From NCBI GenBank assembly GCA_044220875.1, contig JBGAQH010000001.1:124001-188000 (forward strand): a stretch of DNA of 64,000 nucleotides, given 5' to 3'. Of the stretch, positions 7,931-16,960 are shown one piece after another. The notes under the pieces were generated by a model. It did no database searches, was not told the DNA's origin, and worked only from the letters and a program-made list of their open reading frames with translations. Origin of the DNA: JAEUIT01 sp044220875 (lineage in GTDB: Bacteria; Planctomycetota; Phycisphaerae; Phycisphaerales; SM1A02). A program made the position numbers and the translations under genes. Positions within the stretch are counted from its first letter, which is position 1, and every line of letters begins with the position of its first letter.

Positions 7931-9286
7931 TCACTCCTCGACGAAGTCGAGCGATGTCCCGAAGGTCTCCCGAAGCGAAATGCAGCCGACCATCGCGATG
8001 AGGATCACCAGCGCCCCGACCGCCGCCGCGGACTCCCACGTCCCGAGGCGCGGCTCAAGGGCCTTCCACAGGAACGCGCTGCCGGCGGCGCCCAGCCAGC
8101 GCACGAAGTTCGGGGCGGTCGTGGCAGCGGTCGCCCGCAGGTTGGTGCCGAACTGCTCGGCCCCCATGGTGACGAAGACCGCCCAGTAGCCGATGGCGAT
8201 CCCCAGGACGAGGAAGAGGATGTTCGAGGCCATCAGCGAGCGCGGAATCACGATGAACTGCAGCGCGACGGCGACGGCGGTGAGGATGTGGAAGAGAATG
8301 ACCGTCTTGCGGCGCGAGCGGATGAGCTGGCTGATGAGGCCGCTGGCGAGGTCGCCGATCGCGAGGCCGACGTAGCACCAGAGGATCGCGTGGCGGACCG
8401 GCGTGACCGTGCCCTTCTCCATGCCCAGCGACGCCCCGACGTCGCCCGAGTACTTGACCAGCACGCCGACCGCGTACCAGATCGGAAGCCCGATCGCGAT
8501 GACCCCGAGGTAGCGGCGCAGCCGCGACCAGGAGCTCACCAGGCGCCAGAACTCGCCGCGGCCGACGCGATCGGACTTGGCGGAATGGAAGAGGCCGCTC
8601 TCGACGACGCCGACGCGGAGGAAGAGAAGCCCGAGCCCGAGGCCGCCGCCCACGAGATAGGCGTTTCGCCAGGAGCAGTACTCGGCGATGATCGCCGCGA
8701 AGACCGCACCGAGGACGCCGACGCTGGCGACGATCGTGGTGCCGATGCCGCGGCGCTCGCGTCCTAGCAGTTCGGCCACGAGCGTCACGCCCGCTCCGAG
8801 CTCGCCCGCGAGGCCGAAGCCGGCGACGAAGCGGAGGAGCTCGTATTGGCGGAGTGCCGTGCCGAGGCCGATCGTCTCGAGAAACGCGAAGGACGAGGTC
8901 GGCGTGACGTCGGCCACGAAGGCGTTCAGCAGGTTGGCGACCGAGTAGCAGAGGATCGAGCCGAAGAGGACCGAGAGGCGACCGCGGCGATCCCCGATGA
9001 TGCCCCACACCAGGCCGCCGACCATGAGGCCGGTCATCTGGAGGTAGTTGTCGAGCCAGACGCCGAGCTCGCTCCGTTGGGCCGCGTCGGCGATGCCGAG
9101 GTCGGAGAGGCTTGCGTCGCGGACGATCGCGAAGAGCAGCAGGTCGAAGATGTCGACGAAGTAGCCCAGCGCGGCGACGACGACCGCCAGCACGGCGGCG
9201 CGGGTCAGGGGCGATGAGGCCCCGGGGCTTGCATTGATGGGGTGGACGCCCGACGAAGCGCCCCCATGCTGCGGCGAGTCAGCCAT
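7931..9286 (-). CDS. MFS transporter (metabolite:H+ symporter-like)
   Basis: Polytopic inner-membrane transporter with about 12 hydrophobic helices. The first helix contains YFVDIFDLLLFAIVR, and MFS motif A is visible as GDRRGR between helices 2 and 3. The second-half signature GAEQFGTNLRATAAT resembles metabolite:H+ symporters of the sugar/osmolyte group. ATG 9286 (MADSPQHGG) is preferred over the upstream in-frame ATG 9322 because it starts a normal cytoplasmic tail and has CACACT 7 nt upstream. Length is 451 aa. A long loop after helix 3 (FVADVTPTSSFAFLETIGLGTALRQYE) is unusual. The substrate cannot be predicted. It ends 26 bp before the lipoprotein gene that follows in the same direction. 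Confidence 0.75.
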   Translation of the reverse strand: MADSPQHGGASSGVHPINASPGASSPLTRAAVLAVVVAALGYFVDIFDLLLFAIVRDASLSDLGIADAAQRSELGVWLDNYLQMTGLMVGGLVWGIIGDRRGRLSVLFGSILCYSVANLLNAFVADVTPTSSFAFLETIGLGTALRQYELLRFVAGFGLAGELGAGVTLVAELLGRERRGIGTTIVASVGVLGAVFAAIIAEYCSWRNAYLVGGGLGLGLLFLRVGVVESGLFHSAKSDRVGRGEFWRLVSSWSRLRRYLGVIAIGLPIWYAVGVLVKYSGDVGASLGMEKGTVTPVRHAILWCYVGLAIGDLASGLISQLIRSRRKTVILFHILTAVAVALQFIVIPRSLMASNILFLVLGIAIGYWAVFVTMGAEQFGTNLRATAATTAPNFVRWLGAAGSAFLWKALEPRLGTWESAAAVGALVILIAMVGCISLRETFGTSLDFVEE

Positions 9287-9402
9287 GCGATGCAGTGTGC
9301 GGGAACGCGAAGTCGCAGGCAAGAGGTCGAGTCGTTTCGAGGCGTTGAATTCGCGCGCTGGGACATCGCTTCACTCGGTACGATCAGTCGCGGAGGTACG
9401 GC

Positions 9403-10245
9403 ATGCGCAGAGACGCCGTTGCCAGCCGCTCGCGCGGGGGCTTCACGATGGTTGAGTTGTTGGTGGTCATCGCGATCATCGTGTTGATCATCTCGATGCT
9501 CTTTGTCGTGTTCCAGCCGCTGCGCCAGGGCGCGCTGCGGACGAAGTGCCTCGTGCACCAGCGCACGATCGCCCTGGCCTGCCAGGTCTACGCGACCGAC
9601 TCCGACGGGCGCCGCCCGAGCCCGCGCACCGACAAGCTCTCGCCCGAGGCGGGCATGGGCACGGTGCCGAACCCGTGGGTGAACTGCACGCAGTCCGCGG
9701 GCACGCTCATCAACAACGTCGAACAGCCCGGCTCGCTCGAGAAGGGCGTGCTCTGGCCGTACATGAACCTGAGCTACGACTCCTACCGCTCGCCCCTCGA
9801 TCCGACCAAGCGCGTCCGCTCGTACTCGCTCAGCTCCTTCGTCGGTGTCGGCGGCGTCTACCCGAACACCAATCCGCCGAACCTCTGCGACGACCTCTAC
9901 GACACCTACGGCAAGAAGACCGTGATGGCGTCGCAGGTCCGCCAGCCGGCGGCGACGATGGCCGTGATCGCCGAGGAGGACGCGCCGGGCTACAACCGCC
10001 ACGGTTGGGTGCTCGAGGTCCGCGACAACACCTACACCAACAAGTGGGTCGACCTTCCGTCGTTCTGGGACGGCAACCGCATCAACATCGCGATGATGGA
10101 CGGCTCGACGCAGAGCCTGAACGTCCTCTCGCCGAAGCTGATCAAGGCCATGCAGAGCTTCGGCAACAACTACGTCGAGCCCTCGCCGGCGCCGGTCTAC
10201 CGGGTGATGCGCCAGTACATGCTGCCGGGCGCGATCCCGTTCTGA
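9403..10245 (+). CDS. prepilin-type cleavage/methylation protein (pseudopilin-like)
   Basis: The N-terminus has a type IV prepilin signal: basic leader MRRDAVASRSRG, then GFTMVELLVVIAII, a prepilin peptidase site with G before F, the conserved Glu at +5, and a long hydrophobic helix (residues 15-40). The C-terminal region (QVYATDSDGRRP, INIAMMDGSTQSLN) matches the H-X9-DG-like layout of the many type II secretion-like pseudopilins of planctomycetes. Its partner genes are not in the window. The ATG at 9403 has GGAGGT at 9391-9396 and TACGAT at 9379-9384. It is divergent from the MFS gene. Confidence 0.85.
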   Translation: MRRDAVASRSRGGFTMVELLVVIAIIVLIISMLFVVFQPLRQGALRTKCLVHQRTIALACQVYATDSDGRRPSPRTDKLSPEAGMGTVPNPWVNCTQSAGTLINNVEQPGSLEKGVLWPYMNLSYDSYRSPLDPTKRVRSYSLSSFVGVGGVYPNTNPPNLCDDLYDTYGKKTVMASQVRQPAATMAVIAEEDAPGYNRHGWVLEVRDNTYTNKWVDLPSFWDGNRINIAMMDGSTQSLNVLSPKLIKAMQSFGNNYVEPSPAPVYRVMRQYMLPGAIPF

Positions 10246-10266
10246 CGGGGAGCGACGGGCGCCGCG

Positions 10267-10686
10267 TTAGCCGTCGGGCATCGCCTTGGCCTGCTCCTCG
10301 TTGTAGATCTGCTGCAGCACCTCCGGCGACTCGTCGGGGAAGTGCGCGTCGGCGTACTTGAAGCACTCCTCGGCGATGGCGTCGCTCTCGCCGCGCATCG
10401 CGTTGTGCTGCTCGAGGTCGGCCTGCGACATCGGATGCGAGCCTCCGCTCGTCGCCTTGCGGTAGAAGTCGCCCGCCTTCTTGAGCGACGCGAACTGGGC
10501 GCGGAGCAGCCGCCGGTATTCCTCGAAGCGGGGGTCCTGGGCCGCGGCCTTCGAGGCCTCGGAGATCGGGCGAAGCGGCGGCGCCAGCTTCTCCGGCTCG
10601 GGGGGCGGATCGCCGCAGCCGGCGACGCCGACGACGATCGGGGCGGTGAACGCCAACAGGGCCACGCACAGGGCTGATCCGCGCAT
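10267..10686 (-). CDS. small putative lipoprotein, unknown function
   Basis: No family recognised. From ATG 10686 the product is 139 aa: MRGSALCVALLAF, a hydrophobic signal and a lipobox VAGC at about residues 21-24, then a Pro/Glu-rich linker and an all-helical charged region. TATTGT (10693-10698) ends 6 nt before the ATG and there is no Shine-Dalgarno. The stop lies 21 bp from the end of the convergent prepilin-like gene. Confidence 0.55.
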   Translation of the reverse strand: MRGSALCVALLAFTAPIVVGVAGCGDPPPEPEKLAPPLRPISEASKAAAQDPRFEEYRRLLRAQFASLKKAGDFYRKATSGGSHPMSQADLEQHNAMRGESDAIAEECFKYADAHFPDESPEVLQQIYNEEQAKAMPDG

Positions 10687-10768
10687 GCCGCAACAATAAC
10701 GATTCGCGCACCACATACCAGCGCGATCGCGCCCGGTAGGTCTTCGCCGCCCGCCGTCGCGCCGTTCG

Positions 10769-12112
10769 CTAGCGCTGGAATTCGTAGATCGATCCGAGCC
10801 CGAGGATCCGCGTCAGCTCGTCGAGCGCCGCGCGACTCTCCTCAAGCAGCTTCGGGTCGGCGAGATCCGCGGGCCGGAGCTCGGTGCGGTAGTGCCGGTC
10901 GGCCCAGCCGTCGAGCTCCTCGTGCCGCGCCGGCGTGAAGAGCGCCTTGGGGTTCACCGCGGCCAGCTCCTCGTCGGTGAGCTGCACGCGGAGCCGCAGG
11001 CACGCGGGGCCGCCGCCGTTTCGCATGCTCTCGCGAAGGTGCATGAAGCGCACCGCGTGAATCGGATTGGACGCGTCGCCGACGATGCGGTTGATCACCG
11101 CCGACGCCGCCGGGTCCTCCTGCGACTCCGTCGGGGCGAGGAGGATCATGCCGCCGCCCGCGGACTCGGGAGGCGAGATGAGCTGGGAGTTGAAGAGATA
11201 CGTCCTCACCGCCTGCTCGACGCTCAGCTCGTTGGCCCGCACCGTCACGACGACGAGGCCGGGCACGAGACGCCGCAGCGCCTCGATCGTCCCCGCCTGG
11301 TCGGCGAAGGCGAGCTCGTGGGTGAGCAGCACGTTGCCGTTGCCGACGCTGATCACGTCGTTGTGGAAGACGCCGAGGTCGATCGACTCCGCCCGCTGCC
11401 GCGCGAAGACGCAGCGGCCCGGATCGAGCCGGTGCGAGCGCGCTACCGCCTGTGACGCGGCGAGCGTCTGGCGGGCGGGGAAGCGCTTCGGCATCTCCGC
11501 CTCGCGCTCGCTCCGCCCGTAGGCGAAGAGATGCGCGCCGCGCCCGTCGCTGCCCGCAAGCCGCGTGTGGTTGGCGGCGCCCTCGTCGCCGAGGAGATCG
11601 GCGGACGGCAGCGGCGCGTGATGCGTGAATCGCTCGGCGTCGGCGAAGATCGCCCGCAGCGCCCGGGCCGTCGTCGGCGGCTCGATCGAGCGGTGGAACA
11701 TGGATCGCAGGTTGGCGGGCGTGAAGTGCACGGTCCCGTCCGCCGCGTCGACCGACGGCGCGACGGTCGCGGCGTTGGCCGTCCACATCGCCGATGCGCT
11801 GCAGGTGCGGGCCAGGAGCACGAAGTCCTCCTTCGCCGCCTTCGCCAGCACCTCCGCGTCGCCGCCGGTGAAGCCGAGGGCCCGCAGCGTCGGCATGTGC
11901 GGCCGCTCATGGGGCGGCAGGAACCCCTGCGGAATGCCGAGCGACGCGAGGAACGCCGCCTTCGCCAGCCCCTGCTTCACCGCCTCGCGCGGCGCGGAGA
12001 CGCTGCCCTCGTTCGAGGTGCTCGCCACGTTGCCGAAGGAGAGCCCGGCGTAGTTGTGCGTCGGGCCGACGATGCCGTCGAAGTTGGCCTCACGAAGCGC
12101 AGGCAGTGTCAT
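10769..12112 (-). CDS. astB: N-succinylarginine dihydrolase
   Basis: Second enzyme of the arginine succinyltransferase (AST) pathway. It hydrolyses N2-succinylarginine to N2-succinylornithine, ammonia and CO2. The family start REANFDGIVGPTHNYAGLSFGNVAS is present, as are GVFHNDVISVGNG (catalytic His region) and GGGPACLRLRV, where the Cys at about residue 371 corresponds to the catalytic Cys. Length is 447 aa, as expected for AstB. No other ast gene is adjacent, so the rest of the pathway must be elsewhere or absent. TACACT (12119-12124) lies 6 nt upstream of the ATG with no Shine-Dalgarno, suggesting leaderless expression. Confidence 0.9.
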   Translation of the reverse strand: MTLPALREANFDGIVGPTHNYAGLSFGNVASTSNEGSVSAPREAVKQGLAKAAFLASLGIPQGFLPPHERPHMPTLRALGFTGGDAEVLAKAAKEDFVLLARTCSASAMWTANAATVAPSVDAADGTVHFTPANLRSMFHRSIEPPTTARALRAIFADAERFTHHAPLPSADLLGDEGAANHTRLAGSDGRGAHLFAYGRSEREAEMPKRFPARQTLAASQAVARSHRLDPGRCVFARQRAESIDLGVFHNDVISVGNGNVLLTHELAFADQAGTIEALRRLVPGLVVVTVRANELSVEQAVRTYLFNSQLISPPESAGGGMILLAPTESQEDPAASAVINRIVGDASNPIHAVRFMHLRESMRNGGGPACLRLRVQLTDEELAAVNPKALFTPARHEELDGWADRHYRTELRPADLADPKLLEESRAALDELTRILGLGSIYEFQR

Positions 12113-12155
12113 GCGCGGAGTGTAACGATTTGCGCGCCCGTGACGGCACGGCGCG

Positions 12156-13091
12156 TCACGTGAGGGCCGACCAGTCCTCGCCGACCACGCGGGCCTTGGC
12201 GAACGACGCGCGGATCGCGCTCACCGCGGCGGAGGGCAGCGGACCGCGCGTCGCGTTGTCGAGGTTCTCGAGTGCCCGGTCGACCGACGTGCCTCCGACG
12301 ATCGCGCTGTGGACCTGCGGGAAGGAGAGCGTGAATCGCAGCGCCAGCTCCGACCAGCCGCGCACGCCGGCCACCGCGCCGCGGTCGATCCCCATCGCCG
12401 CGAACCGGCGGCGATAGGGATCCACGTAGTCGTGGTAGCGCTCGTAGTGCTGCTCGCGCGGACGCCAGCAGCCGTTGGCGATCGATCGCTTGGTCAGCAC
12501 GCCCACGCCATGCTTCGCCGCGGCGGGAAGCACCATGTCGATGTTGATCTGGTCAACGAGGTTCACGCTCGTCTGGAGCACGCTGATCCCCTGCTGCTGC
12601 ACCGCCCAGAGCGCCGCCTCGTTGTCGCCCGAGTAGCCGGCGAATCGGATCTTGCCCTTGCGCTTGGCGTCGAAGAGCGCCTCGAAGGCCCAGCCCTCCT
12701 GGATCACCTTGAGCGGCAGCGAGTGGATGAGCATGACGTCGATGACGTCGGTCCTGAGGCGGGCGAGGGAGCGGTCGATCTGCTCGACGAGCGTCTCGGG
12801 TCGCGAGGCCTGCACCCAGCCGGCATCGGTGCTGTCGGCGCCGCACTTCGAGACGAGGATGAACTCCCTGCGTCGGTGGCCGACGCTCTCGCCGATCGCG
12901 GCCTCGGCGCCGCGATAGGCGGCGGCGGTGTCGATGACGTTGAGCCCCTCGTCCAGCAGCCGGTTCATCAGGCGGCTCGCGGCCTCGCGTTCCGAGGCGA
13001 GCAGCCCGACCGGCGCCGAGCCGAACGCGACGGGCGAGACGGAGAGGCCGGTGGTGCCGAAGGGACGACGATGCTGGAGCCCGAGGATCAT
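12156..13091 (-). CDS. aldo/keto reductase
   Basis: NAD(P)H-dependent oxidoreductase with the (beta/alpha)8 AKR fold, 311 aa. The first strand reads RPFGTTGLSVSPVAFGSAPVG. The catalytic Asp and Tyr are recognisable in NVIDTAAAYRGAEAAIGE (about residues 46-63), the Lys in ILVSKCG, and the His in VMLIHSL. The C-terminal cofactor-binding part is RFTLSFPQVHSAIVGGTS. ATG 13091 is preceded by TACGCT (13099-13104), 7 nt upstream, with no Shine-Dalgarno. It is divergent from the glycosidase-like gene at 13131 with 39 bp between them. A substrate such as L-galactose or a deoxy sugar is possible but not shown. Confidence 0.87.
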   Translation of the reverse strand: MILGLQHRRPFGTTGLSVSPVAFGSAPVGLLASEREAASRLMNRLLDEGLNVIDTAAAYRGAEAAIGESVGHRRREFILVSKCGADSTDAGWVQASRPETLVEQIDRSLARLRTDVIDVMLIHSLPLKVIQEGWAFEALFDAKRKGKIRFAGYSGDNEAALWAVQQQGISVLQTSVNLVDQINIDMVLPAAAKHGVGVLTKRSIANGCWRPREQHYERYHDYVDPYRRRFAAMGIDRGAVAGVRGWSELALRFTLSFPQVHSAIVGGTSVDRALENLDNATRGPLPSAAVSAIRASFAKARVVGEDWSALT

Positions 13092-13130
13092 GCCGTCCAG
13101 CGTAGCCCGAACGCGGCGATACTGCCGCTC

Positions 13131-15911
13131 ATGTCGATCTCCTCCCTCGTGCTCCTGACGGTGATGTCGGTGGTCGGCGCGACGGCGCCCGACGATCCGC
13201 TTGCCGCATCCGACGTGACGTGGACATCGCCGAGCCGGGACGAGCAGGGCTCGATGCCGATCGGGAACGGCGACCTCGCCGCGAACGTCTGGTGGAATGC
13301 CGAGGGCGCGCTGTGGATGTACATCTCGAAGTCCGACGCGTGGGACGACAACGCGCGGCTGCTGAAGCTCGGGCGCATCGCCATCACGCTCGACCCGCAG
13401 CCCGCCGTCGACGCGGGCTTCCGCCAGCGGCTCGACCTGCGCGAGGGGGAGATCGAGTGCGCGATCGGACCGGCTGCGGCGCCGGTCACCTACCGCGTGC
13501 GGATTGACGCCGAGCGGCCGGTCATCGTCATCGAGATCGAGACGCCGGAGCCGAGCTCGGTCACCGCGTCGCTCGAACACTGGCGCACGGCGCCGCGCGA
13601 GGTGAAGGAGCTGAGCTGGAGCGACGTCTACTGCGCCGAACACAACGCCCCCGGCGTCCAGCCGACCGTCACCGCGCCGGACGTGGTTTCGCCGATCGTG
13701 GCCGGCCCGCTCGGTGCCGAACTCCTCTGGCATCACTTCAACGAGCGCACGCCAATCCCCGCGACCTTCCGCCTTCAGGGGCTCGAGTCGCTGCTGGCCG
13801 GCTATCGCGATCCGATCCTTCATCGGGCCTTCGGTTGCGCGATGACCGGCCCGGGGCTCGCGGCCCGCGGCGATCGGGCGCTTCGCAGCGCAGAGCCATC
13901 GCGCACCCACCGCATCGAGGTCTGGGCGGATACGCGCCGCGACACGACGTCGGACGCGTTCGTCGACGGCCTTCATGCGATGGTTCGGCGCGGCGCGAAG
14001 GACGACGCTGCGCGGGCGCTGGCCCGGCACCGCCGCTGGTGGGACTCGTTCTGGGAGCGCTCCTGGATTCGTGTCGGCGAGAACGCGACGGCCCGAACGT
14101 ATCGGCTGCCCGACAACACCCACCCCGTCCGCATCGGACGCGACTCGAAGGACGGCAACCGCTTCCGCGGCGCGATCGACAACGTCCTGGTCTATGACCG
14201 ACCGCTCGGCGCCGACGAGGTCGCGTCGCTGCGCACCGGTCGCGCACCCGCCGACACCGCCCTCGCATGGGCCGGCGGCGGACCGACGCTCATCGACGAC
14301 GCCGACCGGCTCGACGGCGAGGCCGGGCTGAGCGTCGTCGCGTGGATCGTGCCCGAGGCCCAGGATCCCGGGGGCGGACGCATCGCCGACAAGGCGACGG
14401 TGGGCGCCTCCGACGGCTGGCTCTTCGACACCTATCCGGGCAACTCGCTCCGCTTCCTCACCGGCGACGGCGCCGTGACCTTCGACGCCCGACTCGTCCC
14501 GGGCAGGCGGGTCTGCGTCGTCGGCACCTATGACGCCCACGACGGCCGACGACGCCTGTACATCGACGGCGAGCGCGTGGCCGAGAGCCCGCCGCAGGCG
14601 GTCGCGTCCGATGCGATCAACCGCGCCTATGCGCTGCAGCGCTACATCGCCGCCTGCGCCGGACGCGGCGGCGCGCCGATCAAGTTCAACGGTTCGCTCT
14701 TCACCGTGCCGCGCACCGGCCATGACGAGGGCGACCCCGACTACCGAAAGTGGGGACCGGGGTACTGGTTCCAGAACACCCGACTCATCTACTGGCCGCT
14801 CTTCGCCAGCGGCGACGTCGACCTCACCGAGCCCTTCTTCGCGATGTACCGCGACGCGCTGCCGCTGGCGATCGCCCGCGCCGCGACGCTCGAGGGCGAT
14901 CGCGTGGCGCCGGGGGGCGCGACGTTCTTCGAGACGATCTACTTTTGGGGAACGCCCGACAACTCGACCTTCGGCTGGAACCGCCAGGGAGCCGCGCCCG
15001 GCGCGGTGCTCAATCCCTACATTCGCCACTATCGCAGCGGCTCGATCGAACTCCTCGCGATGGCGCTCGAGCGTCATGCGCACCGGCCGGACGACTCCTT
15101 CGCGAGCGAGACGCTCGTTCCCCTGGCCGACGCCATCCTCGGCTTCTACGCGAGCTTCTATCCGCGCACTCCGGAGGGGACGATTCGCTTCGAGCCGGCG
15201 GCGTCGCTCGAGACCTGGCACGACGCGACCGATCCGCTGCCCGAGATCGCCGGACTCCGATTCGTGATCCCGAAGCTCCTCGCCCTCGACGCGACGATCA
15301 TCGACGCCCCGCGCCGCGCCGCGTGGGGCGCGCTCCTCTCGTCACTGCCGCCGATCCCGACCGGCGAGGGGGCGGCCGGCACGGTCCTGCGCCCCGCGGC
15401 GCGATTCGGACAACTCGCCAATGTCGAGAACCCCGAGCTCTACGCGATCTTCCCCTATCGACTCTACGGCGTCGGCAAGCCCGACATCGAGCTCGCCCGG
15501 CGCACCTTCGCGGCCCGCGCCAACCGCGCGAACGTCGGCTGGTGCCAGGACTCGATGCAGGCGGCGCATCTCGGTCTTGCCGACGAGGCCGCGTCGATGC
15601 TCGCCCGACGCGTCGCGCTCAAGGACGCGAAGAGCCGCTTCCCGGCGTTCTGGGGACCGAACTACGACTGGGTCCCCGACCAGGACCACGGCTCGAACAT
15701 CCTCACCACGCTCCAGTCGATGCTGATGCAGTGCGACGGACGGAGGATCCTGCTGCTGCCGGCGTGGCCGCGGGGATGGGACTGCGAGTTCAGGCTGCAC
15801 GCGCCGGGGAACACGCTGCTGACCGGTGTCGTCCGCGAAGGGCGGATCGAGACGCTTGCCGTCTGGCCGCCCGAGCGACTGGCCGACGTGGAGATCCTCG
15901 GGGGCGAGTGA
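13131..15911 (+). CDS. GH95-like/DUF5703 glycosidase with inserted LamG-like domain
   Basis: Predicted secreted (alpha/alpha)6-barrel enzyme of 926 aa, related to alpha-L-fucosidases of family GH95. ATG 13131 opens a hydrophobic signal (SSLVLLTVMSVVGA). The N-terminal beta domain has the DUF5703 features QGSMPIGNGDLAANVWW and SKSDAWDD. The barrel carries RAYALQRYIAACAGR, IKFNGSLFTV and a trailing FRLHAPGNTLLTG domain. Between WERSWIRV (about residue 318) and INRAYALQRY (about 496) sits an extra jelly-roll-like segment containing GRDSKDGNRFRGAIDNVLVYDRPL and, later, WIVPEAQ and GTYDAHDGRRRLYIDGE. The two LamG halves appear in swapped order. Fucose specificity is inferred from the family and from the fucose salvage genes 10 kb away. 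Confidence 0.78.
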   Translation: MSISSLVLLTVMSVVGATAPDDPLAASDVTWTSPSRDEQGSMPIGNGDLAANVWWNAEGALWMYISKSDAWDDNARLLKLGRIAITLDPQPAVDAGFRQRLDLREGEIECAIGPAAAPVTYRVRIDAERPVIVIEIETPEPSSVTASLEHWRTAPREVKELSWSDVYCAEHNAPGVQPTVTAPDVVSPIVAGPLGAELLWHHFNERTPIPATFRLQGLESLLAGYRDPILHRAFGCAMTGPGLAARGDRALRSAEPSRTHRIEVWADTRRDTTSDAFVDGLHAMVRRGAKDDAARALARHRRWWDSFWERSWIRVGENATARTYRLPDNTHPVRIGRDSKDGNRFRGAIDNVLVYDRPLGADEVASLRTGRAPADTALAWAGGGPTLIDDADRLDGEAGLSVVAWIVPEAQDPGGGRIADKATVGASDGWLFDTYPGNSLRFLTGDGAVTFDARLVPGRRVCVVGTYDAHDGRRRLYIDGERVAESPPQAVASDAINRAYALQRYIAACAGRGGAPIKFNGSLFTVPRTGHDEGDPDYRKWGPGYWFQNTRLIYWPLFASGDVDLTEPFFAMYRDALPLAIARAATLEGDRVAPGGATFFETIYFWGTPDNSTFGWNRQGAAPGAVLNPYIRHYRSGSIELLAMALERHAHRPDDSFASETLVPLADAILGFYASFYPRTPEGTIRFEPAASLETWHDATDPLPEIAGLRFVIPKLLALDATIIDAPRRAAWGALLSSLPPIPTGEGAAGTVLRPAARFGQLANVENPELYAIFPYRLYGVGKPDIELARRTFAARANRANVGWCQDSMQAAHLGLADEAASMLARRVALKDAKSRFPAFWGPNYDWVPDQDHGSNILTTLQSMLMQCDGRRILLLPAWPRGWDCEFRLHAPGNTLLTGVVREGRIETLAVWPPERLADVEILGGE

Positions 15912-15950
15912 CGGCGGCTCAAGGCGAAGGCTCGCCATCAACGCAGAACC

Positions 15951-15992
15951 AAGAGAAACGCCCCGCCACTCCGTGTGGAGTCGCGGGGCGTT
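15951..15992 (-). terminator. Rho-independent terminator after tRNA-Ala (probably bidirectional)
   Basis: ACGCCCCGC (15958-15966) pairs with GCGGGGCGT (15983-15991), and an inner stem ACTCC/GGAGT with loop GTGT extends it. On the minus strand it is followed by TTTCTCTT, directly downstream of the tRNA. On the plus strand TTCTCT follows, 40 bp after the glycosidase stop, so it may serve both. Confidence 0.7.
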
Positions 15993-16000
15993 CTCTGCAG

Positions 16001-16073
16001 TGGACCTGATCGGGCTCGAACCGACGACCTCTTCCATGCCATGGAAGCGCTCTCCCAATTGAGCTACAGGCCC
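16001..16073 (-). tRNA. tRNA-Ala (anticodon GGC)
   Basis: The minus strand folds as a complete cloverleaf. The acceptor GGGCCTG pairs with CAGGTCC, the D-arm reads AGCTCAATTGGGAGAGC, the anticodon stem CTTCC/GGAAG encloses the loop ATGGCAT with anticodon GGC, and the T-arm contains GGTTCGAGCC. The discriminator base is A at 16001. The 3' CCA is not encoded, since CTG follows. An intrinsic terminator lies just downstream. Confidence 0.95.
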
Positions 16074-16280
16074 GCACCGGACGAATTGTCCTCTCGCGAC
16101 GGTCCTTCGCGAGAAGGGCTGCCGCGGAGGGGAGAGAGTAGCGGAGGCCCGGCGAGGCGGCAAGCGGTTGGTGCCGTGCCTGTCGCCGGAAGGTCCGCGG
16201 CGACGCTTATCGACCGTTTGTCGGGGTCGCTGCAGCGAGCCTCGTCGATCCTGCGGCCGCCCGCCGAGCGGTCGTCCGCA

Positions 16281-16309
16281 ACGAAAACCGCCGCGTTGCC
16301 GCGGCGGTT
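16281..16309 (-). terminator. Rho-independent terminator of thioredoxin gene
   Basis: Perfect 10-bp arms AACCGCCGCG (16286-16295) and CGCGGCGGTT (16300-16309) around a 4-nt loop. On the minus strand the hairpin is followed by TTCGTTG and lies 31 bp after the trx stop codon. Confidence 0.65.
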
Positions 16310-16340
16310 CGAGGGGTTGGTTGGCGTGGGCTGAGCCGAC

Positions 16341-16682
16341 TCAGCGAGCGGCGCCGACGAGGGAGTCGATCGCCTTGACGAACTCGTCCTTCTTGACGTT
16401 GCCGACCCACTTCTTCACGACTTGGCCGTTCTGAAGCAGGATGACCGTCGGAATCGCGGTGATCTGGTAGCTCATCGCGGTCTTCTGGTGCTTGTCGGTG
16501 TCGACCTTGCCGACCCTGATCTTGCCCTGGTAGGTCTTGGCGAGCTCGTCGATGGTCGGCGCGAGCGCCCGGCATGGCATGCACCACTCGGCCCAGAAGT
16601 CGACCAGGACGGGGGTCGAAGCCTTGAGGGCCTCGGCGTCGAAATTGGCGTCAGTGAATTCAATCGTGGCGGCACCAGCCAT
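16341..16682 (-). CDS. trxA: thioredoxin with WCMPC active site
   Basis: Cytosolic disulfide reductase, 113 aa, one thioredoxin fold. The redox motif is W33-C34-M35-P36-C37 in DFWAEWCMPCRALAP; the standard motif has Gly at position 35. The cis-proline loop AIPT has P78, and the C-terminal helix reads VKAIDSLV. The start ATG 16682 is preceded by GGAGA (Shine-Dalgarno) and, further upstream, by a -10-like TACTAT (16735-16740), giving a leader of about 45 nt. The Met variant is known in other thioredoxins and may shift the redox potential. It is convergent with nothing; the tRNA lies 267 bp downstream. Confidence 0.93.
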   Translation of the reverse strand: MAGAATIEFTDANFDAEALKASTPVLVDFWAEWCMPCRALAPTIDELAKTYQGKIRVGKVDTDKHQKTAMSYQITAIPTVILLQNGQVVKKWVGNVKKDEFVKAIDSLVGAAR

Positions 16683-16960
16683 GGGGATCTCCGATCGGGG
16701 CGGTCTGTGAAATGGGCGCTGAAAGTGAGCGGGGATAGTAGCAGCCTCCGCGCAGCCCTCCACGCTATCGGCTCAGCTTCGCCCGTGAATTGGGGCAAGC
16801 TCCGCTCGCGTCCCAGATGTCGCGAAAAACCGGTTGGGCTGGAGCGACACAACGCGTCAGGCACACCGCGGCGCGTCCTCGACGGCCCAAGGTGCAGCCT
16901 CCTTCCCGTACCATCTCCGATCCCTCGCCTAGCGCCCCTTTCGGGGGGTTGGAACCGAAC

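Noticed and set aside
16790..16960. N-terminal extension of the saccharopine dehydrogenase-like protein
   Set aside because: The extension is basic low-complexity sequence; the Rossmann strand starts at ATG 16961 and a -10-like element lies within the extension.
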